7,778 bases of DNA from Bacteroidota bacterium (lineage in GTDB: Bacteria; Bacteroidota; Bacteroidia; Bacteroidales; Prolixibacteraceae). The notes under the pieces were generated by a model, which saw only the letters and a list, made by a program, of their open reading frames with translations, had not been told where the DNA came from and did not search any database. Below, piece by piece: positions 1-6,480 of the stretch. The stretch lies in NCBI GenBank assembly GCA_030691295.1, contig JAUYEQ010000123.1, positions 1-7,778 on the forward strand, given 5' to 3'. Made by a program: the position numbers and the translations under genes. Numbering within the stretch: position 1 is the stretch's first letter; each line of letters opens with the position of its first letter.

Positions 1-817
1 CCCTAAAGTATCCAATTGATTCAGCGATTCCCATAAAAGGATCGGTCATGTCTTTTTCATGTTCGAGGCTGCAAACGCCTGTATAGCCAACCTTTCTCAA
101 CATTTTCACAAATGCAGGAAAGTCGATAACTCCGCGACCTATTTCCAGCGAATAACCAAGTTTGGTTGTTCCGGTAACATCCTTAATATGAATATCGAAA
201 ACGCGTGATTTATATTTCTTCAGGTCTTTCACCGGATCTTTGCCATTTCTGGTATCGTGACCAATGTCAAGACACATACCGATGCGCGGATCAAGGTCTT
301 TCACATTGTTCCAAACATCTTCGGCATCCGGGTAAAGTTTAATGTCAGGACCATGAAGGTGAATGGCATAATTGAATCCATATTCCTTTACTTTTTTGTC
401 CACATAAGGAAGAAGTTCATAGTTTGGCACACCAACAATGAGCTTTACACCAACCCTTTTGGCATACTCGAAAGCATTGTCGATTTCAGCCTCTGTTTTC
501 ATATAGATTGGGCCAACCGCATAACCAGTCACGCCTTTTTCTTTCAATTTGGCATGAAAAGCAGCAATTTCAGCATCGGTACTTTTAAATGGCAAATGGA
601 AATCTTTGATACAGAGATAATGGACATCAGCCTTTTGCAATGTTTCCAGTGTTTTATCCAAATCAAACTTTACAAATGTGTAGCCAGCCATTCCAATTTT
701 AAATTTTTCGCCGGTTTCAGGAGGAGACTGCTGTCCGGGGCGTTCCGGTTGTTGTGCATGAACAGCAATACCGGTCATCAACGTAAACATTAGAAATACA
801 AATATTTTTTTCATCAT
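1..817 (-). CDS. Secreted sugar phosphate isomerase/epimerase-like TIM-barrel protein (3' end beyond window)
   Basis: The first 272 residues are present and the frame is open to the left edge, so the C-terminus is missing, probably by a few tens of residues. The start is a double ATG (815-817, then 812-814). An N-terminal signal peptide (KK, then a hydrophobic run ending in VHAQ near residue 22) predicts export, with no lipobox cysteine, followed by a Pro/Gln-rich linker to about residue 37. The rest resembles the xylose isomerase-like TIM-barrel family (AP endonuclease 2 type): IGMAGYTF at 41-48, HLHGP at 153-157, CLDIGH at 182-187, FDIHIKDV at 207-214, an EIGRGVIDF segment at 225-233 and SLEHE at 260-264. 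The His, Asp and Glu residues in these motifs are the likely divalent-metal ligands. Such proteins isomerise or epimerise sugars and inositols or are uncharacterised; the substrate cannot be read from sequence. It follows murI after 128 bp and probably has its own promoter. Confidence 0.85.
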   Translation of the reverse strand, partial: MMKKIFVFLMFTLMTGIAVHAQQPERPGQQSPPETGEKFKIGMAGYTFVKFDLDKTLETLQKADVHYLCIKDFHLPFKSTDAEIAAFHAKLKEKGVTGYAVGPIYMKTEAEIDNAFEYAKRVGVKLIVGVPNYELLPYVDKKVKEYGFNYAIHLHGPDIKLYPDAEDVWNNVKDLDPRIGMCLDIGHDTRNGKDPVKDLKKYKSRVFDIHIKDVTGTTKLGYSLEIGRGVIDFPAFVKMLRKVGYTGVCSLEHEKDMTDPFMGIAESIGYFR

Positions 818-848
818 GGTAAATTAATTTTATTGATTTATAGGTACA

Positions 849-885
849 CAAAATTAGGAAAATTAATCAGTAAATATCGGTCAAA
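849..885 (-). promoter_or_regulatory. Possible Bacteroidota-type promoter for the sugar isomerase gene
   Basis: Read on the minus strand, TAATTTTG (849-856) matches the Bacteroidota -7 consensus TAnnTTTG, and TTTG (882-885) could serve as the -33 element. The spacer is 25 bp, longer than the usual range of about 17-23, so the -33 assignment is weak. A start site just below 849 would leave a leader of roughly 25 nt before the ATG at 817. The TTTG overlaps the inverted repeat at 879-900. Confidence 0.4.
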
Positions 886-900
886 GTCTGTTGTTTGACC
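879..900. repeat. Perfect 7-bp inverted repeat (operator-like or hairpin)
   Basis: GGTCAAA (879-885) and TTTGACC (894-900) are perfect inverted arms around an 8-nt spacer. The repeat lies 46 bp beyond the murI stop and about 60 bp before the isomerase start. Neither strand has a T-run after it, so it is not a standard intrinsic terminator. Its overlap with the possible -33 TTTG of the isomerase promoter fits a repressor or activator site, but this is inference. Confidence 0.4.
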
Positions 901-945
901 TTCAGGAAAAGGAAAACAGCTGACAGAAAGAAAATCCGTAAAAAA

Positions 946-1782
946 TTATTTCAGGATAATTTTCTCTCCTTTTATAACTTTCCCAATAAATGTAGTGGCA
1001 TTCTTTTCAAAAACTTCTGTGTTCTCGGTAGAGAAATACTTTACATTTCCCGATTTCGAGCATCTCTGATCCATTTCAGGATGACGAAGTAAATACTCCT
1101 TCAATTTAGCGCTAACCACTTTCCCCTGTTCAAGAATATGAATCCCTTCAGGAACAAATTTATTAATTACCGGCATTAGTAAAGGATAATGCGTACAACC
1201 CAAAATGATAGCATCAATTTCAGGATCGGCATTCATCAAATTACGGATATTTTTAGCAACAAAGTATTCAGTCCCGGATGAATCAAGTTCATTGTTCTCG
1301 ACCAAAGGAACCCAGATCGGACAGGCTTCCTGGGTGGTTTTAACCACCTTCCCACCAGCCCATTTTTCAAGCTCAATCGGATATGAGTTGGAAAGTACGG
1401 TTCCAACAGTTCCCAGAATACCAACATGACCATTGCTGGTATAATCGCCTATTGATTCAACTGCCGGACGGATTACTCCCAAAACCCTTCTGTCGGGAAA
1501 TAACCGGGGAAGATCGTTTTGCTGAATTGTGCGCAAGGCTTTTGCAGAAGCGGTATTACAAGCCAAAATAACCAACGGGCAGCCCAACTCGAAGAGTTTC
1601 TTCACTGCCTGCAAGGTATATTCGTAAACAACTTCAAACGATCGCGAACCATAAGGAGCCCGTGCATTGTCGCCTAAATAAACGAAATCGTAGTTTGGCA
1701 TATCTTTAATAAATTCCTTCAGGATGGTCAATCCGCCATAACCAGAATCGAATACTCCGATGGGTTGAAATTTATCTGTCAT
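946..1782 (-). CDS. murI: Glutamate racemase
   Basis: This cytoplasmic enzyme interconverts L- and D-glutamate and supplies D-Glu for the peptidoglycan stem peptide. With the start at 1782 it is 278 aa, close to the usual family length. The Asp/Glu racemase signatures are intact: GVFDSGYGGLT at 9-19 with the Asp-Ser pair, ACNTASA with the first catalytic cysteine at C75, GILGTVGTV near 112-120, EACPIWVPLVE near 142-152, and ILGCTHYPLL with the second catalytic cysteine at C196 and H198. The frame is open to an ATG at 1818 (290 aa), but that start falls inside the stem of the upstream terminator and adds MAFFIFVKTQIQ, which is not family-like, so the ATG at 1780-1782 is preferred. The gene follows the ompH pair and precedes the isomerase gene. 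Its transcription would need read-through of the terminator or its own promoter, and no complete promoter is visible. Function is secure. Confidence 0.96.
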   Translation of the reverse strand: MTDKFQPIGVFDSGYGGLTILKEFIKDMPNYDFVYLGDNARAPYGSRSFEVVYEYTLQAVKKLFELGCPLVILACNTASAKALRTIQQNDLPRLFPDRRVLGVIRPAVESIGDYTSNGHVGILGTVGTVLSNSYPIELEKWAGGKVVKTTQEACPIWVPLVENNELDSSGTEYFVAKNIRNLMNADPEIDAIILGCTHYPLLMPVINKFVPEGIHILEQGKVVSAKLKEYLLRHPEMDQRCSKSGNVKYFSTENTEVFEKNATTFIGKVIKGEKIILK

Positions 1783-1800
1783 TTGAATTTGAGTTTTAAC

Positions 1801-1835
1801 AAAAATAAAAAAAGCCACCTTAAAAAGATGGCTTT
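1801..1835 (-). terminator. Intrinsic terminator after the ompH pair
   Basis: On the minus strand the transcript folds into a 10-bp stem, AAAGCCAUCU (1835-1826) with AGGUGGCUUU (1820-1811), containing one U-G wobble and a 5-nt UUUUA loop. A U-rich tract interrupted by one A follows directly (1810-1801). On the plus strand the stem has a C-A mismatch and no T-run, so it acts only for minus-strand transcription. It begins about 21 bp after the downstream ompH stop codon and ends the envelope operon. Only 18 nt separate its T-tract from the chosen murI start. Confidence 0.85.
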
Positions 1836-1856
1836 GATATGCATTAATAACAATAT

Positions 1857-2372
1857 CTACTTGATACCTAATTTTGTTTTTACCAGAGGCAACAAATCAA
1901 GGCTTTCTTTCGAGTTGTAAAGAATTGTTCTTGAACTCATGTCAAAAACGTAGATTAGTCCTTTTTCAGCGCCAACTTCTTTTACAGCCTTGTCAGCTTT
2001 ATCAAACACTGGTTTTAACAGTTCTCCCTGTTTTGCCTGCAATTGTTGTTGTGCAGTTTGTTGATAAGTCTGGATTCGTTCGTTCATGGCATTCAAATCC
2101 TCTTCTTTCATTTTACGCACTGTTTCCGACAACGAATCCCGTTTAGTAGCAAACTCCAGATATTTTGCCTGGAACTCCTTCTGCATCATTCCCAAAGCAT
2201 CTTCCAATTCCTTCTGATAAGCTACAAATTGGCTTTCTGCAGTGGCTCTTTCAGGCATTGTTTCAATCAAAGCCTGCAGGTCAATATGGCCAAACTTTGG
2301 CGCCTGAGCATTGGCAAAACCTGCCGAAAAGAAGAATATTCCTAAAACACAAATTTTCAAAACACTTTTCAT
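1857..2372 (-). CDS. ompH: OmpH/Skp-family periplasmic chaperone (downstream copy)
   Basis: Skp/OmpH proteins are trimeric periplasmic chaperones that hold unfolded outer-membrane proteins between the Sec translocon and the Bam complex. This copy is 171 aa. Residues 1-23 form a signal peptide (MKSVLKI, hydrophobic core, ANAQ) with no lipobox. The mature N-terminus KFGHIDLQALIETMP is the first part of the small head domain. A charged, Gln-rich helical region at about 45-120 would form the coiled-coil tentacle. The tail LLKPVFDKADKAVKEVG...LIYVFDMSS returns to the head domain, as in the family. It lies 39 bp downstream of its paralogue and ends about 21 bp before a strong terminator, making it the last gene of the operon. 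A promoter-like site just upstream suggests it can also be transcribed separately. The family call is firm; the division of labour between the two copies is unknown. Confidence 0.93.
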   Translation of the reverse strand: MKSVLKICVLGIFFFSAGFANAQAPKFGHIDLQALIETMPERATAESQFVAYQKELEDALGMMQKEFQAKYLEFATKRDSLSETVRKMKEEDLNAMNERIQTYQQTAQQQLQAKQGELLKPVFDKADKAVKEVGAEKGLIYVFDMSSRTILYNSKESLDLLPLVKTKLGIK

Positions 2373-2398
2373 ACTTTTCTAGTTTTAATTTTTTTTGA

Positions 2399-2428
2399 CA
2401 AATTTATAATATTAATTTTTATAACCAA
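2399..2428 (-). promoter_or_regulatory. Bacteroidota-type promoter for the downstream ompH copy
   Basis: On the minus strand TTG (2426-2428) and TAAATTTG (2399-2406) are separated by exactly 19 bp, which agrees with the Bacteroidota TTG-N17-23-TAnnTTTG promoter form. The -33 element lies within the last codons of the upstream ompH, and the predicted start site near 2392 gives a leader of about 20 nt before the ATG at 2372. The region is very AT-rich, so a chance match is possible. Confidence 0.5.
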
Positions 2429-2927
2429 GTTTTGCCAAAACCTGATCGGACAGATCAAATTTCGGATTGGTATAGATAAGGGTAATTCCGTTTGCTTTAT
2501 CAAAGATAACTGCATAATTTCCTTCGTTGGATATTTCCTGAATAGCATTAAATACGTCATCCTGAATAGGCTTTATCAAGCCCTGACGCTTTTTAAACAA
2601 ATCGCCTTCCCTGCCAAAGTATTTACGTTGCAATTCTTTGTATTCCTTTTCTTTCGTAATAATTACATCTTCACGTTTTCTTTTCATCTCGTCCGAAAGC
2701 AAAACACTCTCCGATTGAAAATCCTTGTACATCTGCTCAACTTCGGAATGCATCGACTCTAGTTCCTTCTGATACTGAGCCGAAAGCTGATCCAGTTGCT
2801 CCTGAGCTGCATTGTATGAAGGAATGTTTTCGAGAATATACTCCGTATCAACGTAGCCAAATTTCTGTGCAAATGTTGTTGCTGCCCCAAGCAACAAAAT
2901 TCCGGTAATAATAAACAGTTTCCTCAT
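2412..2927 (-). CDS. ompH: OmpH/Skp-family periplasmic chaperone (upstream copy)
   Basis: This is the second Skp-like periplasmic chaperone, also 171 aa. The ATG at 2925-2927 is chosen because it begins a clean signal peptide (MRKLFIITGILLLGAATTFAQ). The open frame reaches 2978, but those 17 extra residues are polar and basic and would bury the signal. The mature protein starts KFGYVDTEYILENIPSY, a typical OmpH head segment. A long Lys/Glu-rich coiled-coil region follows at about 40-120, then GLIKPIQDDVFNAIQEIS...YAVIFDKA, the conserved C-terminal head segment. It shares fold, length and end motifs with its downstream neighbour but little identity in the coiled coil, so the duplication looks old. 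It lies 62 bp after bamA, fitting a shared transcript and joint work in outer-membrane protein delivery. Confidence 0.93.
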   Translation of the reverse strand: MRKLFIITGILLLGAATTFAQKFGYVDTEYILENIPSYNAAQEQLDQLSAQYQKELESMHSEVEQMYKDFQSESVLLSDEMKRKREDVIITKEKEYKELQRKYFGREGDLFKKRQGLIKPIQDDVFNAIQEISNEGNYAVIFDKANGITLIYTNPKFDLSDQVLAKLGYKN

Positions 2928-2989
2928 AATGGTATGTTTTAAATTGTTTCTTCGTGTTTTAATCAAATACCAGACCAAATCAAAAATGA

Positions 2990-5662
2990 TTAAAATTGTT
3001 GTCCGATTACAAAGTGGAACTGACTTCCGGCAGCGTCGCTTTGACCAGAAACCTCATCAAATCCATAACCCCAGTCGATTCCCATTAAACCAAACATTGG
3101 CAGGAAGATACGAACGCCTGCACCAGCCGACCGATGAAGTTTGAACGGATTGTAATCGCTGAAATTATTCCATGCATTCCCGGCTTCAAGGAAACCAAGC
3201 ACATAAATGGTTGAAGATGGTTTGAGGATTACCGGATATCTGAGTTCCATTGAAAGCTTGTTGTAAATGTTTGATCCGTAGCCGGTACTCAAACTGTAAT
3301 CCTTGTAACCGCGAAGTGAAACAATATCGCTTCCGTATAAATTGTATCCCGACATTCCTGAACCTCCAACACGGAACCCTTCGAAAGGAGATTTACGGTT
3401 GGTATCGTAATAACCTAAAAATCCATATTCAAATTTAGTATGAATAACCAAATTCCTGTTTTTTGAAATCGGAGAATACCAGTCACCCTTGAACATCCAT
3501 TTGTGGTATTCAATCCATTGGTAACGTTCCTGATTTGAAAGGGTTGGATCGCTGTAGTCAACACCATTCATCAAAGAATATGGCGGAGTCAACTGAAGTG
3601 CAAGTGAAAAACTTGATCCACTACGTGTATATAATGGATTATCCAAAGAGTTTCGACCAAAGGCAGTTTTAAAACTGAAGTTGTTAAATCCTCCGTTGCC
3701 GCTGCTGTTTCCATCATTCAGGAAATAGTAATATCCTGCCATATTTTGCAGTTCGTAATGCTGAAATGAAAGTTCGTGGTACATGGTAAAATAATCGTCA
3801 GGCCATGATAAGCGGTAACCGTAACCCAATGCTGCTGCTGAAGTTATCTGTATCTGATCGTCTTCCTCGGCCTGATTGTCGTAGGTGTAATTTGTTCCCA
3901 AGTCGTAACCACCGTAGCCGCCATAGCCATAACCACCGTAACCACCATAGCCACCACCATAACCGTAAGGAGAATATCCACCGCCATAACCTCCTCCATA
4001 ACCACCACCGTAACCACTGTACGGATCGTTGTACATGCTGCTGTATGAGTTATTGGCCGAATAATTTACTTTCGAATGCGACAACGAAAGTGTAAAGGAG
4101 TTTGGTTTTTTACCGCCCAGCCATGGTTCAGTAAATGTAAGGCTGTATGATTTGTAAAATTTACCACTTGTTTGAGCCCTGATGCTCAGTGTTTGTCCAT
4201 CACCGGTTGGCAAAGGTCTCCACGCTTCTTTATTCATGATATTGCGTACCGAGAAATTGGAAAATTTCAAACCAACAGTTCCTACAAACATTTTGGCGCC
4301 CCAACCTCCGGAAAGTTCAATCTGGTCGTTCGCTTTCTCAACGAGTTCGTAATTTATATCTACTGTACCGTTTTCAGGATGTGGCCGCACATCAGGATTA
4401 ATTGCTTCTGGGTCGAAGTGCCCCAATTGCGACAACTCCCTCACTGTACGAATAATATCAGATTTGCTGAACAAATCGCCAGGCAAAGTGCGTAGTTCAC
4501 GACGGGCAACATGTTCGTTAGTTTTTGTGTTTCCTGAAATAATAATTTTATTGATGGTCGCCTGTCTTCCTTCCTGAATTCTCATTTCAAGATCAATAGA
4601 ATCGGCCTCAACCCGTGTCTCCATCGGCGAAAGGTTAAAGAACAAATAACCATGATCGAGATAGACATTGCTTACTGCATCCTCATCATCGCGGGTACGC
4701 TTGTCCAATAATTTCTGATCGAACACATCGCCTTTTTTAATCCCCAGAACCTGGGTCAGATAATCAGCAGGGTAGACTGTATTTCCAACCCACTTAATAT
4801 CACGGAAATAGTATTTACTACCCTCATCAATCCAAATATCCAGCCGAACCCGGTCATCTTCCAACTTGGTAACCGAATCTTTTACAATGGTAGCATCGCG
4901 GTAACCTTTTTCGTTGTATTTTTTAATCAGACTAATTTTATCTTCCGAATACTTTTCAGCCAGAAATTTCTTCGAACTGAAAAAATTCATGAGCTTTTTA
5001 GATTTGGTTTTTTTCATCGATTTATCAAGGATCATTGGTTTCAGGTTGTCATTTCCGTGATAAACAATTTCACTGATTTTAACCTTTTCCTTCTTATCAA
5101 CCATGATATCGAGAATAACACTGTTAGCCTGGGCGGTATCATCGCGTTGAATAATGTTGACTTCGGTATTTAAAAACCCTTTTTCGAGAAAAATATTTTT
5201 GATCGTTTTACTGGCAGAATTCACCTGATTATCGGTAACCTGACTGCCCTTTAATAACAATACTTTTTCTGTGATATCGTCTTTTTCCGATTTGGTAACA
5301 CCGCTAAAATTAACTTCGGCCAATCTCGGACGTTCCTGTAAATTGATCCGCAACCAAATGCTGTCGCCCATAATTTTATCAGCAGTGATTTTTACGTCAG
5401 AAAACAGTCCATGATTCCAAAGTTTCTTAATTGAATTGGTTATTTCATCGCCGGGAATCATAATTTTATCACCCAAACTCAGACCTGAAATCTGAATAAG
5501 TACCTGGGTATCCAAATAGCGAATTCCCTGAACTTCCAAACCTGCAATGGAGTAATCTTTAGGAGTTGAATAATCGATGGAGAAATAAGTGCTGTCGGCT
5601 TCCTGAGAAAAGACTTTCGCGCTGATTAACAGCAAAATAATAAACAGTTTTACGCTTTGCAT
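2990..5662 (-). CDS. bamA: Outer membrane protein assembly factor BamA (Omp85)
   Basis: BamA is the essential core of the Bam complex, which folds and inserts beta-barrel proteins into the outer membrane. The protein is 890 aa, longer than the roughly 800 aa of E. coli BamA. A signal peptide covers 1-20 (ending VFSQ). Five POTRA repeats can be placed at about 38-110, 112-190, 193-281, 283-364 and 367-443, each ending in an alternating strand such as RVRLDIWIDEG or GTVDINYELVE. The barrel begins near 447 (ELSGGWG). The lid-loop motif of the Omp85 family appears as LRGY at 783-786, GIDWGYGFD lies at 861-869, and the chain ends in a beta-signal-like strand finishing in Phe890. A Gly/Tyr-rich insert at 550-586 falls in a predicted extracellular loop. 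It starts 16 bp after uppS and is followed by two ompH genes, consistent with one envelope operon. No Bam lipoprotein gene is visible here. Confidence 0.97.
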   Translation of the reverse strand: MQSVKLFIILLLISAKVFSQEADSTYFSIDYSTPKDYSIAGLEVQGIRYLDTQVLIQISGLSLGDKIMIPGDEITNSIKKLWNHGLFSDVKITADKIMGDSIWLRINLQERPRLAEVNFSGVTKSEKDDITEKVLLLKGSQVTDNQVNSASKTIKNIFLEKGFLNTEVNIIQRDDTAQANSVILDIMVDKKEKVKISEIVYHGNDNLKPMILDKSMKKTKSKKLMNFFSSKKFLAEKYSEDKISLIKKYNEKGYRDATIVKDSVTKLEDDRVRLDIWIDEGSKYYFRDIKWVGNTVYPADYLTQVLGIKKGDVFDQKLLDKRTRDDEDAVSNVYLDHGYLFFNLSPMETRVEADSIDLEMRIQEGRQATINKIIISGNTKTNEHVARRELRTLPGDLFSKSDIIRTVRELSQLGHFDPEAINPDVRPHPENGTVDINYELVEKANDQIELSGGWGAKMFVGTVGLKFSNFSVRNIMNKEAWRPLPTGDGQTLSIRAQTSGKFYKSYSLTFTEPWLGGKKPNSFTLSLSHSKVNYSANNSYSSMYNDPYSGYGGGYGGGYGGGYSPYGYGGGYGGYGGYGYGGYGGYDLGTNYTYDNQAEEDDQIQITSAAALGYGYRLSWPDDYFTMYHELSFQHYELQNMAGYYYFLNDGNSSGNGGFNNFSFKTAFGRNSLDNPLYTRSGSSFSLALQLTPPYSLMNGVDYSDPTLSNQERYQWIEYHKWMFKGDWYSPISKNRNLVIHTKFEYGFLGYYDTNRKSPFEGFRVGGSGMSGYNLYGSDIVSLRGYKDYSLSTGYGSNIYNKLSMELRYPVILKPSSTIYVLGFLEAGNAWNNFSDYNPFKLHRSAGAGVRIFLPMFGLMGIDWGYGFDEVSGQSDAAGSQFHFVIGQQF
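3905..4015 (-). repeat. Gly/Tyr low-complexity repeat inside bamA
   Basis: Codons 550-586 of bamA encode 35 Gly or Tyr residues out of 37 (23 Gly, 12 Tyr), in GGY and GGGY steps broken once by Ser-Pro. On the plus strand it appears as repeated ataacc/gtaacc, accacc and accgta blocks. Codon choices vary between units (TAC/TAT, GGT/GGC/GGA), so it is not a recent perfect tandem duplication. By strand counting it falls between barrel strands 5 and 6, a surface loop. Confidence 0.9.
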
Positions 5663-5678
5663 TCTATACGTTATTGGA

Positions 5679-6419
5679 TTAGCTTACTAATTGTTGACTT
5701 GTTTTTCCAAACCTTCTTTCTCTGTTCTGAAAGTCAAAAATGGCCTCAAATAAATCTTCCTTCCTGAAATCGGGCCACAATTTAGGTGTAAAATATAATT
5801 CGGCATAGGCAATTTGCCACAATAAAAAATTACTGATGCGGCATTCGCCACTTGTACGAATGAGCAATTCAGGATCAGGCATTTCAGAAGTATTCAAATA
5901 ACAATTCATCAAATCGTAATCAATCTCTGAAGGATCCACTTTACCCAGTTTTACCTGTTCTGCAATTCGTTTAACGGCTTCAACTATTTCCCATTTCGAA
6001 CTGTAGCTAAGGGCCAAAACAAGTGTCAAACCAGTGCTGCCACTTAATTTATCAATCGACCATGCCAGTTTTTCCTGAACATTGTCCGGAAGGCTTTTTA
6101 CGTCGCCAATGACCTGAAGCCGAACATTGCTTTTTTTCAACTCATCGGTTTCATCCGAAATTGCCTGTACCAAAAGTCCCATCAGGGCATCCACTTCTTC
6201 CTTCGGACGCGACCAGTTTTCGGTTGAAAAAGCATAAAGGGTTAGAAAATCGATTCCGATTTCTCCGGCACCTTCAACAACCGATCTAACAGCCTCCACC
6301 CCATGCTCGTGGCCAAAGCTGCGCTCATTTCCAAACTGGGCGGCCCATCTGCCATTCCCATCCATAATGATGGCAACATGCTTTGGTATTCTTTCTTTTA
6401 TCAGTTTGTCTTTAAACAT
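5679..6419 (-). CDS. uppS: Isoprenyl transferase / undecaprenyl diphosphate synthase
   Basis: UppS is a cytoplasmic cis-prenyltransferase that extends farnesyl diphosphate with isopentenyl diphosphate to C55 undecaprenyl diphosphate, the lipid carrier for peptidoglycan and surface glycans. At 246 aa it has normal family length. The motifs run in order: HVAIIMDGNGRWA at 14-26 with catalytic Asp20, R33 and H37 in RSFGHEHG, FSTENWSRP at 64-72, and PDPELLIRTSGECRISNFLL at 181-200, giving pyrophosphate-binding R188, R194 and S196, followed by E207 in AYAELYF. The segment ALSYSSKWEI replaces the ALNYGGRQEI of many other phyla; I recall this as the common Bacteroidota variant and do not read it as loss of function. 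It lies 61 bp after the PorG-like gene and 16 bp before bamA, so co-transcription with bamA is likely. Confidence 0.96.
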   Translation of the reverse strand: MFKDKLIKERIPKHVAIIMDGNGRWAAQFGNERSFGHEHGVEAVRSVVEGAGEIGIDFLTLYAFSTENWSRPKEEVDALMGLLVQAISDETDELKKSNVRLQVIGDVKSLPDNVQEKLAWSIDKLSGSTGLTLVLALSYSSKWEIVEAVKRIAEQVKLGKVDPSEIDYDLMNCYLNTSEMPDPELLIRTSGECRISNFLLWQIAYAELYFTPKLWPDFRKEDLFEAIFDFQNRERRFGKTSQQLVS

Positions 6420-6480
6420 TGTATCCGTTTAAACTATTTTGACACCAGACCAATTTAATCCGGTTCTCAATTCTATCTAA

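Noticed and set aside
257..793. 178-aa plus-strand open frame
   Set aside because: It runs antisense to the isomerase gene, whose minus-strand product has a clear signal peptide and family motifs. The plus-strand product looks like no protein family.
1783..1818. N-terminal extension of MurI to the ATG at 1818
   Set aside because: The start codon lies within the terminator stem and the extra 12 residues do not match the family; the ATG at 1780-1782 gives the expected N-terminus.
2928..2978. N-terminal extension of the upstream OmpH copy
   Set aside because: It adds a polar, basic segment before an otherwise normal signal peptide.
2978..2991. Small hairpin AATCA-AAAA-TGATT at the bamA stop codon
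   Set aside because: Five A/T-rich base pairs with no following T-run are too weak for a terminator, and a short distance to ompH favours co-transcription.
3805..4095. 96-aa plus-strand His/Arg/Asn-rich open frame
   Set aside because: It is the antisense reading of the BamA Gly/Tyr repeat; the composition follows from complementing Gly and Tyr codons.
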